NCBI GenBank assembly: GCA_002632325.1
Contig: NSJK01000011.1
Location: forward strand, 62,001-126,000
Direction of reading: 5' to 3'
Length of the DNA: 64,000 nucleotides
From: Lysobacterales bacterium
GTDB taxonomy: Bacteria; Pseudomonadota; Gammaproteobacteria; Xanthomonadales; Rhodanobacteraceae
The translations under genes and the position numbers were made by a program. Shown in pieces: positions 16,579 to 24,985 of this stretch (positions are counted from its first letter, which is position 1; each line of letters starts with the position of its first letter). Under the pieces are notes generated by a model, which did no database searches, was not told the DNA's origin, and saw only the letters and a program-made list of their open reading frames with translations.

Positions 16579-16884
16579 ATGAAGATTCTCATGCTTGGAT
16601 TGTTGATCGCCGCCGTGAGTGCACCGGTCTGCGCGCAAAGCATCGGCAGGAGCATTCGTGATCTCGACGAGGGCACACGCGCGAGCGTGGTCAAGGAGCT
16701 GTCGAAGATCCATCGCTACCAGGACGACAAGGACGGCAAGAATCCTGCACGCCAGAACGGCCAGAGCAGCGACAGCTGTGAAATGAATGTCGCCTCGCCG
16801 ACCAACAACACCGCGGGCGTCCGTACGCCGCGCAAGCCGATCACCGTGGTGACCGGCAACATCGTGCAGATATGCAATCGCTGA
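16579..16884 (+). CDS. Small exported protein, possible assembly factor
   Basis: A 101-residue protein with signal peptide MKILMLGLLIAAVSAPVCAQ and a TGGAGG ribosome site. The mature part is polar, with two Cys (SCEMNV and IVQICNR) that could pair, and an end reading PRKPITVVTGNIVQIC. It overlaps the CsgG-like gene by 13 bases, so translation is probably coupled. Position and size suggest a role like HfaA or CsgE/CsgF, but I cannot establish homology by eye. Confidence 0.8.
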   Translation: MKILMLGLLIAAVSAPVCAQSIGRSIRDLDEGTRASVVKELSKIHRYQDDKDGKNPARQNGQSSDSCEMNVASPTNNTAGVRTPRKPITVVTGNIVQICNR

Positions 16885-18425
16885 TCCGCCAATTCCGGCG
16901 CATCGTCGTTGCCGCCTGCACGGTGACGACGCTAGCCGGGCTCAGCGGCTGCCAGACTCTGTCTGACACGCGCACACCGGTGGTCAAGGAATACGCCAAG
17001 CGCCGACAGGGCACGATGCTTCCCATCCAGCGTGTGGTCACCGATTTCGATACGCCACTGCGCTGCATGGACGAAATGCTCGAAACCTATGGCGCGAGCG
17101 CATCCCTGCAAGTCGAAGACCTCAGCGACAAGACTGCAAAGGTTTCAGCGGGCACCACCCAGATGTTCATTTCGGCGATGTCGCAGATGACTCGCCGCAG
17201 CCATGCGATCCACGTCATGGCCTATGGCGATGACGTCAAGAACGTGACTTCATACATGCTGCAAGCCAATTCGCTCAATTCGTTCAAGCCCGAGCTGGTG
17301 CCGCCCTACGTGGTGCGTGGCTCGATCACGCAGTTCGACGACAATCTGGCGAAAAAGACCGCCGACGGCGGCTTGACGGTCGGCATCGCAAGCAAGAACT
17401 TCCTTGGCATCGGCGCCTCGCGCAGCACCTCGATCAACATGCTTGCGCTCGATCTCGCGGTGATGCGTTCAGGCGACTTTTCGCTCGTCCCGGGGGTCAA
17501 TTCGCGCAACAGCGCAGCCATCCTGCAGGAAGGCGACGGCATCGACGGTGAGGCCGCTTTCTCAAAACTCGGCATCAACTACATGACGAGTTTTTCCAAA
17601 TCCGACGGCAAGACGACCGCCGTGCGCAACCTGGTGGAACTGTCGGCGATCGAGCTGATCGGCAAGCTGACCAAGGTGCCGTACTGGAAATGCCTCGGTG
17701 TGGATGAATCCAACCCGGACGTCGCTGCCGAAATCGAGGACTGGCAGGACGGCATGGGCGGCGCCGAGAAGCTTGCGTTCTATATTCGCCACCTCACCGC
17801 GATCGGCCTGCTGCCCGACGACGGCAAACCCACGGATCCTAACGCCTTCAAGGCTGCGCTGCGCCGCTATTTCGACGTGCTCGGCGTGCCCTTCACCGGC
17901 TCGTTTTCTCTGGCTCTCCTGCGTGCGCATTTTGCCGCCGATCAGAACCAGGTGATGGCCAAGCTTGAACAAGCCGCGAACCCGACATTGAATCTGGTGT
18001 TGCAGGCGTTGCCGGTCGATCCGGGCAAGCCCAATGCAATTCGATTTCGTGTCACGCCCAGCATCGACGCCAGCGTCTACTGCTTCCTGCGCGATGAAAC
18101 CGGGACGACCGCGCGCATCTTCCCCAATCGCTGGCACACGCAATCGCGCGTGACTGCCAATCGTGCAGTGGATCTGCCCGCCGGCAAGTTCACGATCACT
18201 GCAGCCGCGGCGCCACAATCCCTGCAGTGTTACGCCACGCGCAGCAGCATGGACAACGCGCTCGGCAGCGCCCTGCCAGGCGGTGACCTCAGTCCACTGG
18301 GCACGGTCGGCGACCTGGGCGCCCTGCGCAACATTTTCGCCGGCATCGCGCCCGAGCACGCGACCGCGACGATCGAGTTCAGCGGTGCCGGAGCTGCATT
18401 CACGGCCAAGCCGGTGGGAGGCTGA
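16872..18425 (+). CDS. CsgG/HfaB-like outer-membrane lipoprotein fused to a DUF4384-like domain
   Basis: A 517-residue lipoprotein (lipobox LSGC, Cys27). About residues 35-280 match the CsgG/HfaB pattern: RGSITQFDD, a Gly-rich stretch with repeated Ser, LDLAVMRSGDF, and a terminal helix with IELIGKLTKVPYWKCL. This family forms the outer-membrane pore for curli and the holdfast anchor. The C-terminal part (about 390-460, with FLRDETGTTARIFPNRW) looks like DUF4384, a domain often found with caspase-like proteins. The fusion is longer than CsgG itself (about 260 residues mature). Confidence 0.82.
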   Translation: MQSLIRQFRRIVVAACTVTTLAGLSGCQTLSDTRTPVVKEYAKRRQGTMLPIQRVVTDFDTPLRCMDEMLETYGASASLQVEDLSDKTAKVSAGTTQMFISAMSQMTRRSHAIHVMAYGDDVKNVTSYMLQANSLNSFKPELVPPYVVRGSITQFDDNLAKKTADGGLTVGIASKNFLGIGASRSTSINMLALDLAVMRSGDFSLVPGVNSRNSAAILQEGDGIDGEAAFSKLGINYMTSFSKSDGKTTAVRNLVELSAIELIGKLTKVPYWKCLGVDESNPDVAAEIEDWQDGMGGAEKLAFYIRHLTAIGLLPDDGKPTDPNAFKAALRRYFDVLGVPFTGSFSLALLRAHFAADQNQVMAKLEQAANPTLNLVLQALPVDPGKPNAIRFRVTPSIDASVYCFLRDETGTTARIFPNRWHTQSRVTANRAVDLPAGKFTITAAAAPQSLQCYATRSSMDNALGSALPGGDLSPLGTVGDLGALRNIFAGIAPEHATATIEFSGAGAAFTAKPVGG

Positions 18426-18431
18426 ACGACC

Positions 18432-18770
18432 ATGCGAGTGCTTTCGAACCCGATCGTCTGCGCGGCACTCATCGCTCTGGCTTTGGCATCTCCACTTGCA
18501 TCGCATGCCGGCGTGGAGCCTGTCGCTGCGAGCGGCGCACAGGGGCACGCGCGCGGTCTGGGCGAGATCGACTCGATCGATGCGCAGGCCATCGCCGGAA
18601 AGAAGAACAAGGCCCGCACGTTGCGCTGCTGGCAGAAGGGCAAGCTCATCATCGAACGCGAAGTCGAGCAATTGCCTGTGGCCGAAGAGAAAGCCGTCAG
18701 TGTCACCGCAGCAGGCGGCCAGTCAATGCGGCTGTACGACCTCGACAATTCCACCTGCCTCATTGATTGA
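18432..18770 (+). CDS. Small exported protein of the CsgG-like locus
   Basis: A 112-residue protein with a signal peptide ending around ASHAG. The mature part has two Cys (LRCWQKG and NSTCLID) and no recognised domain. It starts 6 bases after the CsgG-like gene, with GGGAGG upstream, and ends 16 bases before the sigma factor gene, so it belongs to the same operon. The function is unknown. Confidence 0.75.
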   Translation: MRVLSNPIVCAALIALALASPLASHAGVEPVAASGAQGHARGLGEIDSIDAQAIAGKKNKARTLRCWQKGKLIIEREVEQLPVAEEKAVSVTAAGGQSMRLYDLDNSTCLID

Positions 18771-18786
18771 GCGCAGAGAGCCGGGC

Positions 18787-19434
18787 ATGGACATGGACAT
18801 GGACAGCGTCGACAAGGCAAGCACACCGAACCGCCACGGCGATCTCGACAATGCAACGGCCCTGTACTTGCTGCAGCGGGTCGCCGCAAAGGACGAGCAG
18901 GCCTTCGTGACCATTCATCGCGCGATGGGCCGGCGCGTGTTCGCCTATGCGCTACGCCTGCTCAAGAGCCACGAGCAAGCAGAAGAAGTCACCTCCGACA
19001 CCCTGTACGAAGTCTGGAAGAACCCCGAGCGCTTCAATGGCCTGTCGCGATTCTCGACCTGGGTGCTCGGCATTGCCCGCCATCGCGTGCTCGATCGCAT
19101 ACGCTCGCCGTCGCGAATGATCGATACCGCATCGACGCCGATCGACGACTCGATCCCTGCCGACGAGGAAGCGGCACTCGATCGCATCGCTGCCTGCGAG
19201 CGCGAAACAGGCGTGCGCAATTGCATGGACAAACTGTCGGACGTGCATCGCGAATGTCTCCACATGGTGTTCTACGAAGGAGCCCCGCTGGCCGATGTGG
19301 CCCTCGTGCAAGGCTGCCCGGAAAACACCGTGAAAACGCGCTTGTTCCATGCGCGCCAGAAAATCCAGAACTGCCTGCGCCTGCTGCTCATCAGCGAAGG
19401 GCGCTCACGAACCAAGGTGGCCAGCCATGCTTGA
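18787..19434 (+). CDS. ECF-family sigma-70 factor
   Basis: A 215-residue sigma factor with region 2 (about 45-110, containing EEVTSDTLYEVWKN and FSTWVLGIARHRVLDRIR) and region 4 (about 150-200, ending ENTVKTRLFHARQKI). It directs RNA polymerase to a small regulon, probably including this locus. Three near-adjacent ATGs (MDMDMD) make the exact start uncertain. Its end overlaps the anti-sigma start by 8 bases, the usual arrangement for balanced synthesis. Confidence 0.9.
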   Translation: MDMDMDSVDKASTPNRHGDLDNATALYLLQRVAAKDEQAFVTIHRAMGRRVFAYALRLLKSHEQAEEVTSDTLYEVWKNPERFNGLSRFSTWVLGIARHRVLDRIRSPSRMIDTASTPIDDSIPADEEAALDRIAACERETGVRNCMDKLSDVHRECLHMVFYEGAPLADVALVQGCPENTVKTRLFHARQKIQNCLRLLLISEGRSRTKVASHA

Positions 19435-20083
19435 CGAAACCACACTCAACCTGCCGTGGTACGTGAACGGCTCGCTCGATGAAGCGATGCGCGCCGATAC
19501 AGCGCGTCGCCTGCGCAGCGAGCCTGCGCTGCGCAACGAGCTGCTGTTCTGGGAAGAACTCGCCGTTGTCCAATCGCGACCTGTTCCGGTTGCCGAAGAC
19601 ATTGCGTTGCAACGCACGCTCGAGCGGATTCGCCGTGACAGCAAGCCCAAGAGTGCACAGGTCAAAACCGTAACGGCAACCGGCTGGTTCGAGCGCTGGC
19701 GCACGCAACCCGGCGCCTGGCTGCGGCCTGCACTCGCCTGCGCTCTGTTGGTGGTGGTGGCGCAATCGGTGACCCTGGTTCAACGCAATGGCTCCGAAAG
19801 TGCATCGATGCGCGGCGCAACGTCCGCAGTCACGACCTCGGCACCGACACTCAGTGCCGATACCGCCCTGCTGCGCGTGGTGTTCGACCCCGCAACGACC
19901 GAAGGCGAGATTCGTTTGCTGGTCGCCACCCAGGATGCCTGGATCGTCGGCGGGCCCGGCGTCGGGGGTGAGTATTACCTCGCGGTGCCGCAGCAACGCG
20001 TGATCGCTGCCACCGATGCCCTCCGCGCCACAACGGCGGTACGCGTGGTCGCGGGTGTCGACACCTTGCCGCAGTCGCGCTGA
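19427..20083 (+). CDS. Membrane anti-sigma factor (RskA-like, no zinc motif)
   Basis: A 218-residue protein that probably sequesters the sigma factor. It has a cytoplasmic N-terminal anti-sigma region (LPWYVNGSLDEAMR..., about 1-80), one membrane helix (about residues 98-118, WLRPALACALLVVVAQS) and a periplasmic domain (about 140-218). The HxxxCxxC zinc motif of ZAS-type anti-sigma factors is absent. The 8-base overlap with the sigma gene supports a functional pair. The signal that releases the sigma factor is unknown. Confidence 0.82.
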   Translation: MLDETTLNLPWYVNGSLDEAMRADTARRLRSEPALRNELLFWEELAVVQSRPVPVAEDIALQRTLERIRRDSKPKSAQVKTVTATGWFERWRTQPGAWLRPALACALLVVVAQSVTLVQRNGSESASMRGATSAVTTSAPTLSADTALLRVVFDPATTEGEIRLLVATQDAWIVGGPGVGGEYYLAVPQQRVIAATDALRATTAVRVVAGVDTLPQSR

Positions 20084-20155
20084 AGTCGATTTCGTTTGAA
20101 CCCATTCGCCCTTGCTGGCGACTCAGTTTGCGACCCAGACAGCCGGAGCGCGCAC

Positions 20156-20770
20156 ATGAATCTTCGTCTCACCTTGCTCATCACAGCCCTTGCCGCATTG
20201 ATGCCCAGCGCCGAGGCTCAGCAGGCTCGCTATGTCAGCGAGCACGAGGTACCGCGTCCCATCGATGTTGCGCGCGCACTCGCCGGCAACGGCTTTCAAC
20301 CGCACCTGCGCAAGCGCGGCCTGTCGATTGATGCACCCAGCCCTGCGGCCAACAGCGAGCCGCCGAGTGCCCTAGCAGCCGCAGCCAGCAATGCAGCACC
20401 GACAGGCGCCGAATCCGCACCCGCGAGCCCTCCCGGCGCCGGTCTGGATGTCGCGATCGGGTTTGCGCTGGGCTCTGCAGATCTGCGGCCGCAGGCACAG
20501 ACCCAACTGGATGCGATCGCCGAAGGCCTCAAGCTGCTCGATCCGGGCGCGGTCATCGTGATCGACGGACACACCGATGCAACGGGCTCCGCGGCCTTCA
20601 ACGAGGTGCTCTCTCAGCGCCGTGCAGAGACCGTGAAGGCCTATCTCGAACAACACCACCAGCTTTCCGGCGAGCGGCTCAAGACACGCGGATTTGGTCC
20701 GCGCGAGCCGATTCAAGGCAGCAATCCGTTTGATTCACGCAATCGACGCGTGCAGTTCCACTTGGGCTGA
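20156..20770 (+). CDS. OmpA-family exported protein
   Basis: A 204-residue protein: signal peptide (about 1-21, ending AEAQ), an Ala/Pro-rich linker (about 60-100) and a C-terminal OmpA peptidoglycan-binding domain. Its signature IDGHTDATGS and NEVLSQRRAETVKAYL are clear, and it ends with FDSRNRRVQFHLG. There is no N-terminal beta barrel, so it is a periplasmic wall anchor rather than a porin. It probably fixes the surface assembly to the cell wall. Confidence 0.88.
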   Translation: MNLRLTLLITALAALMPSAEAQQARYVSEHEVPRPIDVARALAGNGFQPHLRKRGLSIDAPSPAANSEPPSALAAAASNAAPTGAESAPASPPGAGLDVAIGFALGSADLRPQAQTQLDAIAEGLKLLDPGAVIVIDGHTDATGSAAFNEVLSQRRAETVKAYLEQHHQLSGERLKTRGFGPREPIQGSNPFDSRNRRVQFHLG

Positions 20771-20877
20771 GCGCGTCGAGACAACCGGGATCAGGGGGCG
20801 GTCGTGCGCAAGCACGACTGCCCTTTCGCCGTTCAATGCATTTCAACTCAACCCACGCCGCAACCATGGAGCTCGCC

Positions 20878-22962
20878 ATGTCGTCTGACCAGGAAGTCTC
20901 AATAGTCCATCAAGCCAAGGCTCGCCTTGCCGGGCTGTGTCTCACATGGATGGCTGCAGCTGCGGCTTTGCTGCTCGGCCTCGCGGGATGGCCAGCAACA
21001 ACGCAAGCCCAATCGGCGAGCCAGACCAGCATCGTTTCACCGAGCGATGGCGACGTGTTCCACAGCCATGACGACATCACGGTCACGGCACGCATTTATG
21101 GCAATTGGGTGCCATACGCTCATCATGCCGATTTGTTCATTGATGACGAGCTCGTTCAGCGCATCAGTCTCGCCAACATGGTGTCCGGTGATTACGTGTA
21201 CCTGGTTTGGAGTGATGCCACCGCAGGTCCTCACACCATCAAGGTGTCCTGGATATTCAGCGACGTTGCCATTCCGAGTGACCCAGTCAGCATTACCGTC
21301 CGTGATCGGGAGATCCGCCCCCTGCTCGGCGCCAATCCGCCCGCACTGGAGTTCAAGCCCGGAGTCGAGGTGACTCTACCGATCAAGGCGGTGGACGAAA
21401 CCAATGCTGTGGTCTCCGGCGCAAGCCTTTCGTGGACTTCCACCGCTCTCAAGTTCCAAGCGGGCAAGGCCACTTGCACCGATCAGGACGCCCCGAAGCA
21501 AGGCTCATTGACCACCGATGCCGGCGGCAATGCCACCCTGCGATTCGTGCCCGGCTGTGCCAGCGGCAATCGCCGCATCGTCGTCACCGGATCGCCGCAT
21601 ACGCTCGAACTGATCCTGCGCGGGCCCGATGATCGTGCCGGTGCCGTCACCCTGAAATCGGGGGCGGCCGTGATCGTGGTGACGCCGGGCACGCCCAGTG
21701 AAGTGCCGTTCGTGGTGAAGGATGTTCAGGATCAGCCAATCGGCGGTTCCACTCTCGATTTCAGCCTCGATCCGGCAACGGCCGGCAGCCTGGATGCCGC
21801 CGCCCGCGTCGATGACCAAGGCAACGCCAGCACCCAATTGAGCTTGAATGATTCTGCCATCACGGCCACGCTCACGGCTTGCGTGCGCAATCGCCCGGGA
21901 TTGTGCGTGCAGGTGCCGGTGCGCAGCAGCAAGGGGGCGATCGCCGATCCTGCCAGCCGCATCGTCGGCCCGATGGTGCAGCAAACCCTCGACGCACCCC
22001 TGGCCCAGTTCGACAACATCGGCAAGCATCTGAGCATGCAACGCAACGGCCGAGGCTGGGGCTTCAGCAACGAGGCAGCCGTGCTCGCAGGCAACGGCAG
22101 TGTCGCCGGCAGCGGCGGTGACAAAGATGAGTCCAAAGTGAGTGTCTTCGTCGGCGGCAATCTCGATCTGGGCAAGCGTGACTCGCGCAGTGGCGCGCGC
22201 GATGGCCTTGATGCCACCACCCGTGGACTCACTGTCGGCGTCGATGTGCGCGCCGCGCCAGCCTGGGTTATCGGCGCGGCCATCGGCGGCCTGCGTGCGC
22301 ACACCGAAGTGGGAGACGGCATGAAGCAGCACGCCAGCGGCCTGAGCGGCTCCTTGTATGCGCAGTGGCTGCCCAGCGAACACGCCTACATCAACGCCGC
22401 TCTCAACATCGGCAATGAAGACTTCGATGTCATGCGTCCGGCCTGCGGCAACGGGATGCACACCGAAACTTCGGGGGATCATCGCGCACTGTCGATTGAG
22501 GCAGGCTATGCCTTCGCGCGCAACGCCTTCCGCTTCACGCCTTACCTGCGCTATCAGCACGTGAATGCCTCACTCGACGCCTTCAACGAACCCGCATCTT
22601 GCGTCGACGCCCTGCACGTGGATGCCACTTCGATGCGCCGTTCGGCCTTGGTCGCCGGCGCCTCGATCGATCGCGTGTTCAGCGCACGCAGCGGCGTGTG
22701 GATCCCGTCTCTGGGAGTCGAATACACCAGCCAGTCGCAACAGATCGATGCGATCTTTGCGCGCCTGCTTGCTGGCGGGCCTTCGGTGTCGGTACCACTG
22801 TCCAAACCCGACCAACGCTTTGCGCTCGCGCGGTTCTCACTGAGCTGGACGACCTCGATCAAAGCCCAGCCGTTGTCTGCGTTCTTCGGCTTCGACACCG
22901 ATATCGGCCGCAGCGACTACGACAGCCGAACCTTCATGCTCGGTCTGCGCATTCCGTTCTGA
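20878..22962 (+). CDS. Autotransporter-like protein with Ig-like passenger
   Basis: A 694-residue protein with an extended N-terminal signal (charged residues 1-20, hydrophobic core, cleavage near TTQAQS). The passenger (about 45-360) appears to be Ig-like beta modules (SPSDGDVFHSHDDITVTAR; VVKDVQDQPIGGSTLDF). The last 270 residues form a beta barrel of alternating strands ending LGLRIPF, typical of an outer-membrane C-terminus. The ATG at 20878 has GGAG 7 bases upstream and is preferred over the ATGs at 20836 and 20866. It is probably a surface adhesin. Confidence 0.82.
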   Translation: MSSDQEVSIVHQAKARLAGLCLTWMAAAAALLLGLAGWPATTQAQSASQTSIVSPSDGDVFHSHDDITVTARIYGNWVPYAHHADLFIDDELVQRISLANMVSGDYVYLVWSDATAGPHTIKVSWIFSDVAIPSDPVSITVRDREIRPLLGANPPALEFKPGVEVTLPIKAVDETNAVVSGASLSWTSTALKFQAGKATCTDQDAPKQGSLTTDAGGNATLRFVPGCASGNRRIVVTGSPHTLELILRGPDDRAGAVTLKSGAAVIVVTPGTPSEVPFVVKDVQDQPIGGSTLDFSLDPATAGSLDAAARVDDQGNASTQLSLNDSAITATLTACVRNRPGLCVQVPVRSSKGAIADPASRIVGPMVQQTLDAPLAQFDNIGKHLSMQRNGRGWGFSNEAAVLAGNGSVAGSGGDKDESKVSVFVGGNLDLGKRDSRSGARDGLDATTRGLTVGVDVRAAPAWVIGAAIGGLRAHTEVGDGMKQHASGLSGSLYAQWLPSEHAYINAALNIGNEDFDVMRPACGNGMHTETSGDHRALSIEAGYAFARNAFRFTPYLRYQHVNASLDAFNEPASCVDALHVDATSMRRSALVAGASIDRVFSARSGVWIPSLGVEYTSQSQQIDAIFARLLAGGPSVSVPLSKPDQRFALARFSLSWTTSIKAQPLSAFFGFDTDIGRSDYDSRTFMLGLRIPF

Positions 22963-22971
22963 GGCAGCACC

Positions 22972-24915
22972 ATGATCAAAGTATTGCTCCTGATGACATC
23001 AGCTCTTGCACTGCTCAGCAGTTGCGCAACGGTGGCGCCCGGCCGTCTCGACAGTTATGACATCGTTGACTGCGAATTGCCCGGCGTGGTGCTGCACATC
23101 GGCAGTGCGCATGCGACCACCGGCCGCGCGCGCGCCATTCGCACCAGTGCCGATGATTGCGGCCTGCGCGGCGGCTATTACACCGAACCCGACCGCGCCA
23201 ACTACGAAACCGCACTGCGGGTGTGGTTGCCCCCGGCGGAGGATGGCGATGCGCAGGCGCAGTACAACGTCGCGCAGATCTACGAAAAGGGGCTCGGCCG
23301 ACCGAGCGATCCACAGAAGGCGGCGCAGTGGTATCAACGCGCTGCCGATTCGGGCAACGCTGCGGCAATGACTGCGCTGGCCATGCTCTATGAACGCGGA
23401 CTGGCAAGCGGCGGCGATGCGCGCATCGCACTCGATCTGTATCGGCGCGCTGCTCATCTCGACCAGCCGCTGGCCTACGCCAAGGATCTGGACGTGCGCG
23501 ATGACCAGATCAGCACCTTGCGCGAAGAGCTGGCCAAGGCAAACAGTCAAGCACAGGCTCAACGCGACGGCGCGATCAACCGCCAGCGCTCGCTTGAAGC
23601 CGAAGTGTCACGCTTGCGCCGCGAGCTGCAACGCGCCCGATCCGAAGCCAATGTCCAACGTACAACTCAGGTCGAACAGTCGCTGCAGCAAGCCCAGCAG
23701 TCGCTCGCAGACCAGACCACACAGAGTCGGCAAGCCGAATTGACGGCGCAAACTGCGCAGGAAGTCGAGCGCCTGTCGCGTGCGCCCACCCCATCAGCCG
23801 ACGGCAACGCGCCACAAATCGAACTGCTCGAACCCGCCAGCACGCCGGTGCGCGGCCTGGTTGCGGTGCGCGTGCCCGACAATACGGCGCGGCAGCGCAT
23901 CCGCGTACGCGTGAAATCGCAACTGGCACTCAAGGAAGTGCGCATCGGCAAGGATGTGGTTTCGGCCGACGGCAAGGGAGAATTCGCTCTCGATGTGCCA
24001 TTCGGGGGCCGTGCCACCCCGGTCGAGATCACGGCAGCCGATGTCGGCAATCATCAGGCAACGCTGCCGCTGCTGCTGATTGGCTCGGATGAACTGCCAG
24101 CCGCACGCGTCACGGCCGCACCCGAAGCGCCGCGACGCTATTTCGCCTTGGTGATCGGCAATGCCGCCTACGCAAACTGGGCCGCGCTCGACACGCCGCA
24201 CAACGACGCCGAGTCGGTCGCCAAGCTGCTGCGCGAGAGCTATGGCTTCCAGACCACCCTGCTGCTTGATGCCACGCGCGCGCAGACCTTCCGCAAGCTG
24301 GCCGAGTTGCGCAAGAGCCTGACCGAAAACGATGATCTGCTCGTTTATTACTCCGGCCACGGCAGTTGGGACGCAGGCAACCATCAAGGCTATTGGGTGC
24401 CGACCGATGGCGACAAGGATTCTGTCGCCAACTACATTTCCTCATCCGACGTCACCGATCAGATCGGCGTGATGCGCGCACGCCAGATTCTGGTCGTGGC
24501 CGATTCCTGCTATTCGGGCGTGTTCGTGCATTCGGTGGCCGACGAATCAGTGAACAACAGTCTCGATGCCCTGTTGCAACGTGCACGCATTCCCAGCCGC
24601 AAGGTGATGAGCTCGGGCAACATCCGCGAGGTACTCGATGGTGGACGTGGCAATCATTCGGTGTTCGCGGCCGAGTTCCTTGATGGCTTGCGTCGCCACG
24701 CCAGCGGGCCATTCGAAGCCCGCCAGTTGTATCGGGAGATCGCGCCGCGCGTGCAGGCTGCGGCCGATGGTTACGGCGAACAACAGGAGCCCCAATATGG
24801 CCAGATGCGCTTCGCCGGCCACGTTGGCGGCGATTTCCTGTTCGTGCCACGCAGCGGCAAGGACATGGTGTCGGTGATGCCCGATCTGGAGCGCGTGCAC
24901 GGTGACGGCACCTGA
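22972..24915 (+). CDS. Lipoprotein with Sel1 repeats, coiled coil and caspase-like (C14) protease domain
   Basis: A 647-residue lipoprotein (lipobox LSSC). Two Sel1-like repeats lie at about 85-165, a long Gln/Arg/Glu coiled coil at about 170-270, a beta module at about 275-370, and a caspase-fold domain at about 385-600. The catalytic dyad is present: His463 in YYSGHG and Cys513 in VADSCYSG. Bacterial orthocaspases cleave after Arg/Lys or related residues; the target here is unknown. It begins 9 bases after the autotransporter gene, so it is in the same operon. Anchoring at an envelope membrane is inferred from the lipobox. Confidence 0.88.
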   Translation: MIKVLLLMTSALALLSSCATVAPGRLDSYDIVDCELPGVVLHIGSAHATTGRARAIRTSADDCGLRGGYYTEPDRANYETALRVWLPPAEDGDAQAQYNVAQIYEKGLGRPSDPQKAAQWYQRAADSGNAAAMTALAMLYERGLASGGDARIALDLYRRAAHLDQPLAYAKDLDVRDDQISTLREELAKANSQAQAQRDGAINRQRSLEAEVSRLRRELQRARSEANVQRTTQVEQSLQQAQQSLADQTTQSRQAELTAQTAQEVERLSRAPTPSADGNAPQIELLEPASTPVRGLVAVRVPDNTARQRIRVRVKSQLALKEVRIGKDVVSADGKGEFALDVPFGGRATPVEITAADVGNHQATLPLLLIGSDELPAARVTAAPEAPRRYFALVIGNAAYANWAALDTPHNDAESVAKLLRESYGFQTTLLLDATRAQTFRKLAELRKSLTENDDLLVYYSGHGSWDAGNHQGYWVPTDGDKDSVANYISSSDVTDQIGVMRARQILVVADSCYSGVFVHSVADESVNNSLDALLQRARIPSRKVMSSGNIREVLDGGRGNHSVFAAEFLDGLRRHASGPFEARQLYREIAPRVQAAADGYGEQQEPQYGQMRFAGHVGGDFLFVPRSGKDMVSVMPDLERVHGDGT

Positions 24916-24985
24916 CAGCGAGTCGCTCCCGCTCACCTTGCGCGGGAGCAAGGCCAGTCCCCATGTCGCAACGGCGCCGACGTTT

